Of a stretch of DNA of 64,000 nucleotides, positions 54,401-63,102 are shown piece by piece. The number at the start of each line of letters is the position of its first letter. The first letter of the stretch is position 1. Origin of the DNA: Nitratidesulfovibrio termitidis HI1 (lineage in GTDB: Bacteria; Desulfobacterota; Desulfovibrionia; Desulfovibrionales; Desulfovibrionaceae); NCBI RefSeq assembly GCF_000504305.1, contig NZ_KI632512.1, positions 949,267 through 1,013,266 of the forward strand. The letters run 5' to 3'. Below the pieces are notes generated by a model. The model was not told the DNA's origin. It ran no database searches and saw only the letters and a program-made list of their open reading frames with translations. Both the position numbers and the translations under genes were made by a program.

Positions 54401-54837
54401 CCTTGCCCGTGCCGGAACCGGAGGCCACCGCGCGTGAACTCACTGCCATGCTGGCGTGGCTGGCGGCGCTGCCGCAGGCCGCGCACTGGTTCACCCACGG
54501 CGTGCCGGAACAGTCCATCATGGACGCTCAGGGCAGCATCCACCGCACCGACCTCATGGTGGACGACGGGGAAACCTGCACCGTGGTGGAATGGAAAACG
54601 GGCCGCCCCTCAGACGATCATGTGGCGCAGGTGCGCCGTTACCTCGGCCTGCTGGCCGATGCCACAGGACGCGGCCCCGCTGGCGTGCGGGGCGTGCTGG
54701 TATACCTTGACGGGCGCACCGTGCAGCCCGTGGCCCTGCGCACCGCCGATACCGCCACGCAGAACGCCGCCCCCCTGAATGATGCCCCCCAGAACGAGGC
54801 CCCTCAGAACGACCCCAGTGAAGGACACCGCCCGTGA
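51406..54837 (+). CDS. AddA/RecB-like UvrD helicase-nuclease
   Basis: 1143 aa. Walker A ASAGSGKTYTLTRR (11-24) and motif Ia ILAVTFTNKAASEMKERV open a UvrD-family helicase. Motif II is HILIDEFQDTSRDQW, motif III LTWVGDVKQAIYGWRGGD, motif V MTMHKSKGLEFPVVVIPF and motif VI LLYVGWTRPVDELH. A PD-(D/E)XK nuclease domain closes it: DLMVDDGETCTVVEWKTGRP at ~1045-1064. With the overlapping next gene it forms an AddAB-type double-strand-break repair complex that resects DNA ends. The C-terminal ~25 residues are a low-complexity NDAPQNEAPQN tail. Confidence 0.9.
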   Translation: MPTPALTQIKASAGSGKTYTLTRRFLSLLAGARDEDGRACALAVEGGHCWPDILAVTFTNKAASEMKERVIRLLKEHALADPAKTGKDGGDGAWPPARAARWVDIILRRYGALNIRTIDSLLTMLVRLAALELSLPPDFEPSFSPDEYFEPLYDLILDRARRGDVQLRDDVRDACRLLLFHTDLKGFTVGAGLRVRLSQLLQLHLAEGGMSGPDPFDETPHRGGLPDVDTDALAARLVTIHSDMQDATATLSRVLAEEQLSAAANLHKFLDKCAENSAFSPLSKSVYLEKGGLDDCLLKASKGKGSDDARAAFDAWRDACNDFAVRGRLIQRALQVAPLAGLARAMAAHLPDFQRREGKLPQPLIPLHARDVLHGEFGVSEAFCRMGTRLAHILIDEFQDTSRDQWAAIEPLAVECLSRGGGLTWVGDVKQAIYGWRGGDSALFDDILASPALTAIVPDPEQDTLPRNWRSRAAIVQHNNTVFAQLDDPLRARGVLSAMLGDKTPTHVLDEAAASVARAFAGAAQEVPDRDSARGGLVRIVPLHGEDNGDLRDKVRQQLRALFLDDLAARRPWRDVAVLVRKNDESALVASWLMDWGVPVVTENSLRLADHPLVTQTVALLSFLDYPPNALALWEVLTGAELFGGVSGLSDRALRDWLADRCARPADDPRGGRGLLADFRAAFPVAWETWLAPFYARAGLMGPYDTVREIFERFRVAQRHPEDIGYVRRFLEVVHNAESRGLTSLATFLEFWVESGGEEKVPMPEAMDAVRVMTMHKSKGLEFPVVVIPFHHQPDRTDPPLVVAELDGQPLLAPLCPEMGDRYHHAQAAAAAEKLHLLYVGWTRPVDELHAYVTSTPFAERSSSLLAGVRALLAGCNIDTGQEYVAGVVPPAQEDATDDDAARQTAPSDAPQPLPEPSPAPASTPDVGHAPDQSSTAAPWRPMQWLPRLKIFRNQLEEFTFTERRRGMLVHACLEQLRLTGAPDQDAARAVAHGMRAFPLPVPEPEATARELTAMLAWLAALPQAAHWFTHGVPEQSIMDAQGSIHRTDLMVDDGETCTVVEWKTGRPSDDHVAQVRRYLGLLADATGRGPAGVRGVLVYLDGRTVQPVALRTADTATQNAAPLNDAPQNEAPQNDPSEGHRP

Positions 54838-57800
54838 CCGGTCCAGACGATATCCTCATGCCCGGTGCGCCATCCACGAAGCGGCCCAAGCGCACTGCCA
54901 CCCGGCGCGCGCCCACACGCGCCGCGTCCCGCACCCCGTACGGCGTGCTTGCCCCCACCGGGCCGCGCCCGTTCCTGATCTTTCCGTGGGATACGGACTT
55001 CCTGGCCGGGCTTACCACAACGCTCATCGAAGCCACGGACGGTCGCCCCGGCGATGCCGTGTTCGTCTTTCCGCACGGGCGCCCAGGGCGCTACCTTGTG
55101 GACCGCATCCGCCGCGCCCCGGACATTGCCCGGCCCTGCCTGCTGCCCCGCGTGTTCACGGTGCGCCAGATGTTCACCCTGCTGCGCGCCCACGCGGAAG
55201 ACCCCACCGCACGCCCGGCCCGGCCCATCCCCCTGCTGGACCGGGTGGGGCTGCTCATGGACTGCGTGCGCGATCTGGCCAGGCCCGGCGATGAATTGTA
55301 CGAGCACCTTGCCGCCACGGACCAGCGGCGGTTCTTTCCGTGGGGCGTGCGCCTTGCCGCACTGATGGAGGAATTCTTCGTCCAGAACCGCGTGCCGGAA
55401 GACTACCAGTACATGGAAGGCCAGGTGGCCCCCTTTGCTGCCGCCCTGCTGGGCGCGCTGGGCCGCATCCACGAGGCGTACGCGGCGGCATTGACCGAAC
55501 GCGGCTGGACCACGCCGGGCTTCGATGCCTTCCGCTCCGTGCGCCTGCTGCCCGGCCCCGCCGAAACGGGCCGCGCCACCGAACGCCCGGACGGCTTCAC
55601 CCTGCCCCCGCTGCTGGCGGGCAAGCGACTGTTCGTGGCGGGGTTCTCCACCCTCACCGGCACGGAAGAAGCGCTGTTCCTGCACCTGTGGCGGCACGAA
55701 GGGGCCACGGTGTGCCTGCACACCGACGCGGCAGTGGCGGAACTGGGCGCGCGCCCGGTGCACTGGACCTGCGAGGACCATGTACGCTGGCTGACCTCCT
55801 GGCGGACCGGGGCCGAGTTGGCCTGCCCGCCTTCCGGGCACACCCCGTCGATCACCTTTCATGAAGGGTACGACCTGCATTCACAATTGCTGGTCATGGA
55901 ACGGGAACTGCGCGCCGAAAGCGGTGATACACCCGACGCCCCGGCGGCCAACGCAACTCCATCCGGCAATTTGAAGGAATCGCGTCTAACGCCAGCAATC
56001 GAAAGTACCGAAAATTCCATCCCGGTCGCCCCGATCCCCCTGACTGCCCCGAACGCCGACGAACTGGCAGGCACGGCGGTGGTGCTGCCGGACACCGGGC
56101 TGCTCATGCCCGTGCTGCACCACCTGCCGGACAAGGACGTGAACATCTCAATGGGCTACCCGCTGGTGCGCTCCACGCTGGTGCGGCTGGTGGAAACCCT
56201 GATGCGCCTGCAAGAGACTGCCCGGCCCGCCGCATCGCTGGCAGTGCCCGAACAAGGGCCGGACGAACTGTTTCCCTCTGCCCCAGGTGGAGCGGACGCC
56301 GCGCCGTCCACCCTGTGCTACCACTGGCGCACGGTCATCGAGTGCATCCGTCACCCCTACCTGAAGATGCTGGAACTGGACGGCGAACGCCCCCTGCGCG
56401 ACCTGTTCCACCTCATGGAAAACGTGGTGCGCGGCGGGGCCAGCTACGTGGACCCGCGCGCGCTGGCCCGCGAGGTGGCCCAGAAGGCCCCCGGCGGCGA
56501 GCACGGACCGGCAGCCGACCTGCTGCACCGCGTGCTGGAGTTGTGCCTGACCCGCTGGGAAACGGCGGACACCCCGGCCCGCGTGGCCGATGTGGTGGGC
56601 GCGCTGTGCGACCTGCTGCTGGCCCACGGCGGCACCCTGTGGGAACGCTTTCCCATCGACGCGGAGTGCCTGTTCCGGCTCATGCAGCGGGTCATACCCG
56701 CCCTGCGCGACTGCGAACTGGCGGACACGCCCTTCCCGCGCGAGGTGCTGCACACCATCCTGCGCGAAACCCTGCGCGAGGAACGCGTGCCCTTCGAAGC
56801 CACGCCCCTGGCCGGGTTGCAGGTGCTGGGCATGCTGGAAACGCGCCTGCTGCGCTTTCGCCGGGTCATCGTGCTGGACGCCACCGAAGATCGCCTGCCC
56901 GGCGCGCCGGGGCACGACCCGCTGCTGCCCGACAGCCTGCGCGCCATGGTCGGGCTGCCCGATTCGCGCCGCCGCGAACGGGTGGCCGCGCACAACTTCC
57001 ACCGCCTGCTGGCCGGAGCTGAAGAAGCCGTGCTGTGCTACCAGACCGGCGTGGACCGTAGCGGCCTGCTGGACGAAAAGAAAATCCGCAGCCGCTTCGT
57101 GGAAGAACTGCTGTGGCGCGAGGAACGCGCGCGCGGCGGCCTGCTCTCTCCCGGCCAGCCCCCGTTGCATGCCGCCGCCTGCACGGTGCGTCCGTTCCGT
57201 TCCGCGCCGCGCCCCATCGAACGCACCACCGCCATCAACGATGCGCTGGAACGGCTGCTGGACGCGCCCGTGTCGCCGTCCACCCTTGATGCCTGGCTGA
57301 CCTGCCCGGTGCGCTTCTTTCATGAGCGGCTGGCCGGGCTGGCCCCGCCGGACGAGGTGAACGAGGGCGACGACCCCATTGCCGTGGGCGAACTGCTGCA
57401 CAAGGTGCTGCTGGACTTTCACCTGCCCCACAAGGGGCGCGAGGTTCGCCGCGACGAGCTTTCCGCCGATCACCTCACCCGGCTGTTCCTGCAACGGCTG
57501 GCGACATCCGGCCTTTCGGCCCAGTTGCCGCCCGACGCCCTGCTGATGCTGGAAGTGGCCGGGCCGGAACGCCTTGGCCGCTACCTGGCCCGCCAGCCGG
57601 AACGTTTCACCGTGCTGGACCTGGAAGAAACCGTGGAGACCACCATCGACGTGCCAGGCAGCGCGGGCCGCCGCGTGCGCCGCCTGCATGGCCGGGTGGA
57701 CCGGGTGGACCTGCGCGGATTCGAGGACGGCGAAGGCGCGGTGATCCTGGACTACAAGACCGGCAAGGTGGAATGGAAGCCCTCCGCATGGTCCGACGAC

Positions 57801-58157
57801 GACCTGTGGGAACGCATCGAGGTGTGGACCCCCGACCGCGACCCCGATCTGCTGGCCGACGTGGCCGCCGCACTGCACGGCGTGCAGTTGCCCGCCTACG
57901 TGCACATGTACGGGCAGCATTCCGGACGGGACGTGCACGACGCCGCCTGGGTCATCCTGCGCGATGCCGGGCAGGAACTGCCCCTGTTCGACGAAGGCAC
58001 GGACGACGAAACCCGCGATGCGGCCATCACCACCCGCATTCCCGCCCTGCTCTCCTTCCTGTTGCGGCACATGGCCGAAGCGCCGTTGCTGCTGCCGCGC
58101 GACGGCAAACATTGCGACTGGTGCTCTTGCGCAAAACTGTGTAAAATGCGCGCCTGA
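54834..58157 (+). CDS. AddB-like nuclease subunit with Fe-S cysteines
   Basis: 1107 aa from GTG 54834 overlapping the previous stop (GTGA); an ATG at 54858 is an alternative. The N-terminal half is a worn helicase-like fold (FVFPHGRPGRYLVDRI). The C-terminal nuclease has GRVDRVDLRGFEDG and AVILDYKTGKVEWKP (~970). Cysteines in LTCPVRFFHERLAG and CDWCSCAKLCKMRA fit the 4Fe-4S cluster of AddB. It is the partner of the helicase-nuclease just upstream. A Thr/Pro-rich insert near 365-400 looks disordered. Confidence 0.87.
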   Translation: MTGPDDILMPGAPSTKRPKRTATRRAPTRAASRTPYGVLAPTGPRPFLIFPWDTDFLAGLTTTLIEATDGRPGDAVFVFPHGRPGRYLVDRIRRAPDIARPCLLPRVFTVRQMFTLLRAHAEDPTARPARPIPLLDRVGLLMDCVRDLARPGDELYEHLAATDQRRFFPWGVRLAALMEEFFVQNRVPEDYQYMEGQVAPFAAALLGALGRIHEAYAAALTERGWTTPGFDAFRSVRLLPGPAETGRATERPDGFTLPPLLAGKRLFVAGFSTLTGTEEALFLHLWRHEGATVCLHTDAAVAELGARPVHWTCEDHVRWLTSWRTGAELACPPSGHTPSITFHEGYDLHSQLLVMERELRAESGDTPDAPAANATPSGNLKESRLTPAIESTENSIPVAPIPLTAPNADELAGTAVVLPDTGLLMPVLHHLPDKDVNISMGYPLVRSTLVRLVETLMRLQETARPAASLAVPEQGPDELFPSAPGGADAAPSTLCYHWRTVIECIRHPYLKMLELDGERPLRDLFHLMENVVRGGASYVDPRALAREVAQKAPGGEHGPAADLLHRVLELCLTRWETADTPARVADVVGALCDLLLAHGGTLWERFPIDAECLFRLMQRVIPALRDCELADTPFPREVLHTILRETLREERVPFEATPLAGLQVLGMLETRLLRFRRVIVLDATEDRLPGAPGHDPLLPDSLRAMVGLPDSRRRERVAAHNFHRLLAGAEEAVLCYQTGVDRSGLLDEKKIRSRFVEELLWREERARGGLLSPGQPPLHAAACTVRPFRSAPRPIERTTAINDALERLLDAPVSPSTLDAWLTCPVRFFHERLAGLAPPDEVNEGDDPIAVGELLHKVLLDFHLPHKGREVRRDELSADHLTRLFLQRLATSGLSAQLPPDALLMLEVAGPERLGRYLARQPERFTVLDLEETVETTIDVPGSAGRRVRRLHGRVDRVDLRGFEDGEGAVILDYKTGKVEWKPSAWSDDDLWERIEVWTPDRDPDLLADVAAALHGVQLPAYVHMYGQHSGRDVHDAAWVILRDAGQELPLFDEGTDDETRDAAITTRIPALLSFLLRHMAEAPLLLPRDGKHCDWCSCAKLCKMRA

Positions 58158-58488
58158 GGGAACGGGCCGCATCGGCCCTTCCGCGCCGCCAGCGCGGCGT
58201 CCGCCCGGCCACGGCCGACGACGCATGCGCCCGCGCAGTGGGGACTGCGCGGGATAAACCGCACCGCCGCCACCGTACCGCACGACGCCACCCGCGTTTG
58301 CTGCCCGAAAGACTCCGATGCAGTCCACGGAGACCACGCGATTCCGGCATCCCGCCGCATCGCGGGTCTTCCGCGCGCCGCCCGCGCATGGCGGCACACC
58401 GGAGCGCCCACGACCATGCCTTGCATGCGCGCGGGCCCGGTACATTCCGCGTGCCTTCACCGGCACGCACGCACCGGAGGACTGAATC
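58158..58488. other. GC-rich intergenic, no gene seen
   Basis: About 330 bp between the AddB-like and nitronate-monooxygenase genes. No terminator with a clear T-run and no small gene that I can support. The end carries the ribosome site of the next gene. Confidence 0.45.
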
Positions 58489-59610
58489 ATGCCTTTTCCG
58501 ACCCTGAATATCGGCGACCTGGTCGCCCGCATACCCATCGTGCAAGGCGGCATGGGCGTCGGCATCTCGCTGTCGCGCCTGGCGTCCGCCGTGGCCAATG
58601 AAGGCGGCATCGGCGTCATCGCCGCCGCCATGATCGGGATGAAAGAACCCGACGTGGCCAAGAACCCCATCGAAGCCAACGTCCGCGCCCTGCGCCGCGA
58701 GCTGCAAAAGGCCCGCGAAATGACCCAGGGCATCGTGGGCGTGAACATCATGGTGGCCCTGACCACCTTTGGCGAAATGGTCCGCACCTCCATCGAGGAG
58801 CGGGCCGACATCATCTTCTCCGGCGCGGGCCTGCCGCTGGACCTGCCCAGGCACCTGCGCGACGCCTGCGACCAGAAGAAGGAAGAATTCCGCACCAAGC
58901 TCGTGCCCATCGTGTCGTCCGCCCGGGCGGCCTCGGTCATCGCCAAGAAGTGGATATCCCGCTTCGACTACCTGCCCGACGCCTTCGTGGTGGAAGGCCC
59001 CAAGGCGGGCGGGCACCTTGGCTTCAAGGCCGAGGAGATCGACGATCCCGGCCATTCGCTGGAAGCGGTCATCCCCCAGGTGGTGGAAGCGGTGAAGGCC
59101 TTCGAGGATGAAAAGGGCCGCCGCATTCCGGTCATTGCCGCGGGCGGCGTGTACACCGGCGAGGACATCACCCGGTTCATGGAACTGGGCGCCGCCGGGG
59201 TGCAGATGGGCACCCGCTTCGTGGCTACCCACGAATGCGATGCCGACGACCGCTTCAAGCAGGCCTACGTGGACGCCACCGAACAGGACGTGACCATCAT
59301 CAAGAGCCCCGTGGGCATGCCGGGCCGCGCCATTGGCAACTCGTTCATCGAGGCCATGCGCGAAGGCGCGAAAAAGCCCTTCAAGTGCGTGTTCAAGTGC
59401 ATCAGCACCTGCGAGCAGGAAAAGACCCCCTACTGCATCGCCGCCGCGCTGATCAACGCCATGCGGGGCAACCTGGAGAAGGGCTTCGCCTTCTCCGGCG
59501 CCAACGTGTTCCGGGTGGACCGCATCCAGTCGGTGCACGAACTGGTTTCCTCGCTCCAGCAGGAGTTCGAGGAGGCTATTGCCAAGCGCTTCGGCATGTT
59601 GCGCGCGTAG
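58489..59610 (+). CDS. Nitronate monooxygenase / FabK-like flavoprotein
   Basis: 373 aa; GGAGGA is nine bases before ATG. TIM-barrel FMN enzyme: IPIVQGGMGVGISLSRLASAVANEGGIG (in parts) at the start, GVNIMVAL, DIIFSGAGLP, FVVEGPKAGGHLGF with the family His, PVIAAGGVYTGEDITRFMELGA and GVQMGTRFVATHEC for phosphate binding. May oxidise alkyl nitronates or reduce enoyl-ACP; the longer C-terminal Cys-containing part (CVFKCISTCEQEKTPYC) is common in the anaerobe-type proteins annotated as nitronate monooxygenase. Single gene, convergent with xer. Confidence 0.9.
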   Translation: MPFPTLNIGDLVARIPIVQGGMGVGISLSRLASAVANEGGIGVIAAAMIGMKEPDVAKNPIEANVRALRRELQKAREMTQGIVGVNIMVALTTFGEMVRTSIEERADIIFSGAGLPLDLPRHLRDACDQKKEEFRTKLVPIVSSARAASVIAKKWISRFDYLPDAFVVEGPKAGGHLGFKAEEIDDPGHSLEAVIPQVVEAVKAFEDEKGRRIPVIAAGGVYTGEDITRFMELGAAGVQMGTRFVATHECDADDRFKQAYVDATEQDVTIIKSPVGMPGRAIGNSFIEAMREGAKKPFKCVFKCISTCEQEKTPYCIAAALINAMRGNLEKGFAFSGANVFRVDRIQSVHELVSSLQQEFEEAIAKRFGMLRA

Positions 59611-59637
59611 GCGTTGCCGTTTTTCGTTGAGAAAACC

Positions 59638-59675
59638 GGGAGAAGGAACCTTTTGCAAAAGGTTCCTTCCCCCGG
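59638..59675. repeat. Palindromic hairpin (aaggaaccttttgcaaaaggttcctt)-type element
   Basis: gaaggaaccttttg is followed directly by its complement caaaaggttccttc and ends in CCCCCGGACCCCC. I recall this short palindrome as recurring between genes in Desulfovibrio genomes; that is from memory, not searched. It may be a transcription-end or REP-like element. Confidence 0.65.
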
Positions 59676-59719
59676 ACCCCCAACCTCCAAAACTTTTCAG
59701 TTGGCAGCAACCCCATCGC

Positions 59720-59754
59720 AACCCCATCGCAACCGGGCGGTGGGGTTTATTTTG
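59720..59754 (+). terminator. Terminator between nitronate monooxygenase and xer
   Basis: aacccca (59720-59726, also 59709-59715) pairs with tggggtt (59741-59747), followed by TATTTT. The tandem aaccccatcgc offers two alternative left arms. Confidence 0.65.
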
Positions 59755-59770
59755 CCTGGGCGATGAGGAG

Positions 59771-61102
59771 TTATCCCTTGGGCGCCCCCTTCCTCTTTTT
59801 AGATCGCGCGGCAACAGTTGCGGGCGCATCCGGTCGTCCGGCGGGCTTGGGACGAGCCGCCCGGCCCGACTTGCCCGCCAGATCCGAGCGGGGGTGGGCC
59901 CGGTCATACACGTCCACCAGGCGCGAAAGGGTCAGGTGGGTGTACCGCTGGGTGGTGGATAGCCGGGCATGGCCCAGCAGTTCCTGCACGCTGCGCAGGT
60001 CGGCCCCGGCCTCCAGCAGGTGGGTGGCGAAGGAATGGCGCAATCCGTGCGGGGATATGGCCTGCGGCAGCCCGGCCCGCAGGCACAGGGCCTCGATGAT
60101 CCGCGCGGCCTGCCGCCGGTTCAGGCGTCCGCCCCGCGCGCCCAGGAACAACGCGGGTTCGCCCCGGCCCTCGTCCACCTCGTGGCGCACGGCCAGCCAG
60201 GCGGACAGCGCATCGCGTGCCGTGTCGCTGAGCGGGCTCATGCGTTCGCGCCCGCCCTTGCCCATCACCCGCACCACGCCGGATGTGGGGTCCGCGTCCA
60301 GCACGTCCAGTTCCAGCGCTTCCGACACACGCAGGCCGGAGCCGTACAGCAGTTCGGCCAGGGCCAGGTCGCGCGCCAGCAGGACCGCGTCGCCGTGGCC
60401 GGAATCCGTGCCGTGTCCTGTGTGAGCCGTGGCAAGGGCCTTGCGCTGCCGCCGCTCGTCCAGCAGGGCGAAGGCCTGGTCCACGTTCAGGGCGTGGGGA
60501 TGGCGCTGGTCTTGCTTGGGGTTGTGCACGCCCGCCGTGGGGTCCGTGGTGACCCGGCGCAGCCGCAGCAGGAAACGGTAGAACGCCCGCAGTGCCGAAA
60601 GTTTGCGGGCCACGCTGGACTTGGCGATGCGCTGGCGGTGCAGTTCGGCCAGAAACCGCTGCACGTGGCGCTTGGTGATGTGCTCCGGGGTATCCAGCGA
60701 AAGCCCGGTGGAGGACGGTTCGGGATTCGGCAAGGACGGCTTGCCGGGTATGGCCGGGCCGCTACCCGCTTCCGCCAGAAACGCCGCGAACTGGTCCATG
60801 TCCGTGCCGTAGGCGGTCACGGTGGCATCGGCGTAGCCCTTTTCCATGCCCAGATGGGCCAGGAACATTTCCAGCAGTTCCGCGCGGGCGGCAGGAAACG
60901 GACCGTCGAACGCCAGTTCGTGGTCGGATGGAACAGCAGCGGGCGGGGAAATGGATGGGGCTGATCTGGAGCCGCGCGCGGGTGCAGCTACCGTGGGGCG
61001 TGCCGCCGGTCTGGTCCGTTCAGCTGGCGCATCCGCACCGCCGCCATCCGCACCGGATGCGCCGCGCCCGCCCCGTTCACGCCTGTCGCCGGTCGAAGAC
61101 AT
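59771..61102 (-). CDS. XerC/XerD-type tyrosine recombinase
   Basis: 443 aa from ATG 61102, which lies inside the end of the upstream gene (26-bp overlap). The N-terminal ~65 residues are low-complexity and not usual for Xer, so a shorter start is possible. SAM-like core LLEMFLAHLGMEKGYADATVTAYGTDMDQF (in parts). Catalytic set: YGSGLRVSEALELD (Arg), KGGRERMSPL (Lys), HGLRHSFATHLL (His, Arg), LGHARLSTTQRYTHL (His, Tyr). Likely resolves chromosome dimers at dif. It is far from the island and part of the dprA cluster, so not an island integrase. Confidence 0.92.
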   Translation of the reverse strand: MSSTGDRRERGGRGASGADGGGADAPAERTRPAARPTVAAPARGSRSAPSISPPAAVPSDHELAFDGPFPAARAELLEMFLAHLGMEKGYADATVTAYGTDMDQFAAFLAEAGSGPAIPGKPSLPNPEPSSTGLSLDTPEHITKRHVQRFLAELHRQRIAKSSVARKLSALRAFYRFLLRLRRVTTDPTAGVHNPKQDQRHPHALNVDQAFALLDERRQRKALATAHTGHGTDSGHGDAVLLARDLALAELLYGSGLRVSEALELDVLDADPTSGVVRVMGKGGRERMSPLSDTARDALSAWLAVRHEVDEGRGEPALFLGARGGRLNRRQAARIIEALCLRAGLPQAISPHGLRHSFATHLLEAGADLRSVQELLGHARLSTTQRYTHLTLSRLVDVYDRAHPRSDLAGKSGRAARPKPAGRPDAPATVAARSKKRKGAPKG

Positions 61103-62138
61103 AGCAACTGCCCGTCCTGTCCTTGGCCAGCTTCTTGACCTGACTGGCCCGGTACGAGGCCTCGCCGTAGTGAGCCAGCGAAAGCCCGGTACTGGGCTGA
61201 TTGCACACCACCGCGATGGAAACGGCCATCAGCGGAAAGCTGCGCACCTGTCCCTGCCGGTCGTGGGCCACGATGGCCCCGCGCGTGCGGTCGTCCGCGT
61301 CATAGAAGCCGGGCACGATGGCGTCGAAGGAGCCCACCACCCTGCGGCAGGCGTCTTCCGCCTCGTCCACGGGCGTCACGAACACGAAGTCGTCGCCGCC
61401 CACATGCCCCACGAAGGCGGGCTGGCCGCGCACCTCGCGCACGGTGGTGGCCAGCAGCCGCGCGGTGAGCATGAGCACCTCGTCGCCGCGAGAAAAGCCG
61501 TACTTATCGTTGAAGGCCTTGAAGTTGTCGAGGTCGGCATAGGCCAGCGCGAAATCCATGCGCCGGTCGATGAGCCCCTGGATGAACTTGATGATCGAAG
61601 TGTTGCCCGGCAGCCTGGTCAGGGGGCTGGCATCAAGGGCGCGGCCCGCACGGGTCAGGGCCAGTTCGATGCGCGCCGAAAGCTCCGTGGCCAGCGGGGG
61701 CGGCAGGGGCATGCAGCCCGTGCCCTCGGCAGGTGCCGGGGTGGCGGGCAGCACCATGAAGTCGTCGGCCTCCACGCCCTGCCAGTCCATCCCGGCAACG
61801 CCGGGTACGTCCATGGCCAGCACCGTGGCCACCTGGCGGTAGACGTTTTCGCCTTTCACCAACTGGATCAGCGAAACGCCCGACATGTCCGGCAGCGCGG
61901 CGGAAACCAGCAACAGGTCCGGCGGGTCGAGAAAGAACTGTTCCAGCACGGCCCGCCCGTTGTCGAACACCCGCCAGTCCATGGGACGGGCCGGTGCCGG
62001 GCGCTGCCCCGCCGCATCGCCCTCACCAGACCACAGGGCGCGCACGGTGGCGGCCAGACAGCCATCCGCCGTAACCAGCCAGCAACGCGGCACCGCAGCG
62101 GCAGCGGCAGCGCCGAAACCCAAGGGGCGTGTGCTCAC
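61077..62138 (-). CDS. Receiver-like plus degenerate GGDEF-domain protein
   Basis: 353 aa from GTG 62138 (GGGAGGGGG upstream; a TTG at 62204 is less likely). N-terminal part looks like a receiver-type domain (LLLVSAALPDMSGVSLIQLV). The C-terminal GGDEF-like domain has PLTRLPGNTSIIKFI, FALAYADLDNFKAFNDKYGFSRGDEVL and the signature as GGDDF (HVGGDDFVFV). The Glu-to-Asp change may reduce cyclic-di-GMP synthesis or make it a receptor. Overlaps the xer start. An HDOD gene lies just upstream, so it probably belongs to the same signalling set. Confidence 0.85.
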   Translation of the reverse strand: MSTRPLGFGAAAAAAVPRCWLVTADGCLAATVRALWSGEGDAAGQRPAPARPMDWRVFDNGRAVLEQFFLDPPDLLLVSAALPDMSGVSLIQLVKGENVYRQVATVLAMDVPGVAGMDWQGVEADDFMVLPATPAPAEGTGCMPLPPPLATELSARIELALTRAGRALDASPLTRLPGNTSIIKFIQGLIDRRMDFALAYADLDNFKAFNDKYGFSRGDEVLMLTARLLATTVREVRGQPAFVGHVGGDDFVFVTPVDEAEDACRRVVGSFDAIVPGFYDADDRTRGAIVAHDRQGQVRSFPLMAVSIAVVCNQPSTGLSLAHYGEASYRASQVKKLAKDRTGSCYVFDRRQA

Positions 62139-62262
62139 GGCGCGCCCCCTCCCGCGTGCGGCGGGCGCGGGCGCGCAGACGACGACAGGCACGACGCCCG
62201 GCAAAATGATTGGCGCGGCGATGGGGGCGGCGACTGGCGCAACGGCAGAGTGGCGTCAGAAA

Positions 62263-63102
62263 TCATGCGAAGCCCAGTTCCCCGGCATCGGCGAATTTCT
62301 CGCACAGGGTGTCCAGCAGCGCTTCCAGCGCGCTCTGGTTCATGCCCAGCAGCTTCAGGGCGTGCGGAGACAGCGGCGGCACGTTGTCGTCCCCGCCGGA
62401 ACCGTACTCGAACAGCCGGGCCATGAAGTTGCCCACATGCACCACGCAGGCCATCTGCGGGTAGATGCGCGCGCTCATGGGCTTGTGGTGGAAAGCCATG
62501 CCCTCGCGGATGGCCGGGGGCAGGTTCCAGTGTTCCGCCAGCCAGGCATTGATGCGGTCGTGCCCGAAGCCGAGCACCTGTGTTTCCGCGTCGATGTACA
62601 GAAGGTCCTGTTCCTGCACCACCGCGTCCACCCTGGCCTTGGCCTCGGGCAGTTGCAGAGCCGACACCACCTTGCCGAGGTCGTGCAGCAGCCCGGCCAC
62701 GGCGTATTCTTCCGGGTCTTTCATGCCCAGCGCGCGGGCCAGTTCGCCGCAGGCCAGCGAACAACCCACGCTGTGGTCCCACAGGCCGCGCATGGCGCGG
62801 TTCATGTCGTCGTAGACCGAGGTGGAGATGATCAGCCCCCGGATGACGTTGAACCCCAGCAGCACCAGGGCGTGCTTTACCGTGCCGATGCGCCCCGGAA
62901 AGCCGTAGATGGGGGAGTTGACCATCTTCAGCACCTTGGCCGCCAGCACCTGGTCGAAGGAAATGACCTTGGCCACCTGGTCGGTGGTGGTGTTGGGCAG
63001 TTCCAGCAGGCGTGAAACTTCCTGCAACGCCGTGGGGAGCGTGGGCAGGTCCTTCACCGCCAGCAGCCGCCCCTTGTAGATGGTGCGCAGGTCTTCGCTC
63101 AT
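62263..63102 (-). CDS. HDOD-domain signalling protein
   Basis: 279 aa. LPTLPTALQEVSRLLELPNT and VAKVISFDQVLAAKVLKMVNSPIYGFPG (in parts) are the HDOD start, then VKHALVLLGFNVIRGLI, AGLLHDLGKV and AFHHKP. HDOD proteins are HD-like regulators linked to motility, stress or second-messenger signalling; here HDLGK is retained. The start codon overlaps the stop of the preceding gene (ATGA), so the two are translationally coupled. Confidence 0.9.
   Translation of the reverse strand: MSEDLRTIYKGRLLAVKDLPTLPTALQEVSRLLELPNTTTDQVAKVISFDQVLAAKVLKMVNSPIYGFPGRIGTVKHALVLLGFNVIRGLIISTSVYDDMNRAMRGLWDHSVGCSLACGELARALGMKDPEEYAVAGLLHDLGKVVSALQLPEAKARVDAVVQEQDLLYIDAETQVLGFGHDRINAWLAEHWNLPPAIREGMAFHHKPMSARIYPQMACVVHVGNFMARLFEYGSGGDDNVPPLSPHALKLLGMNQSALEALLDTLCEKFADAGELGFA

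Noticed and set aside
56148-58946. Minus-strand frame of 932 codons
   Set aside because: Antisense to the AddB-like gene and the following gene; low-complexity product and no ribosome site.
59771-61102. Xer-type recombinase as the island integrase
   Set aside because: 18 kb away inside a core cluster with dprA; typical XerC/D motifs.
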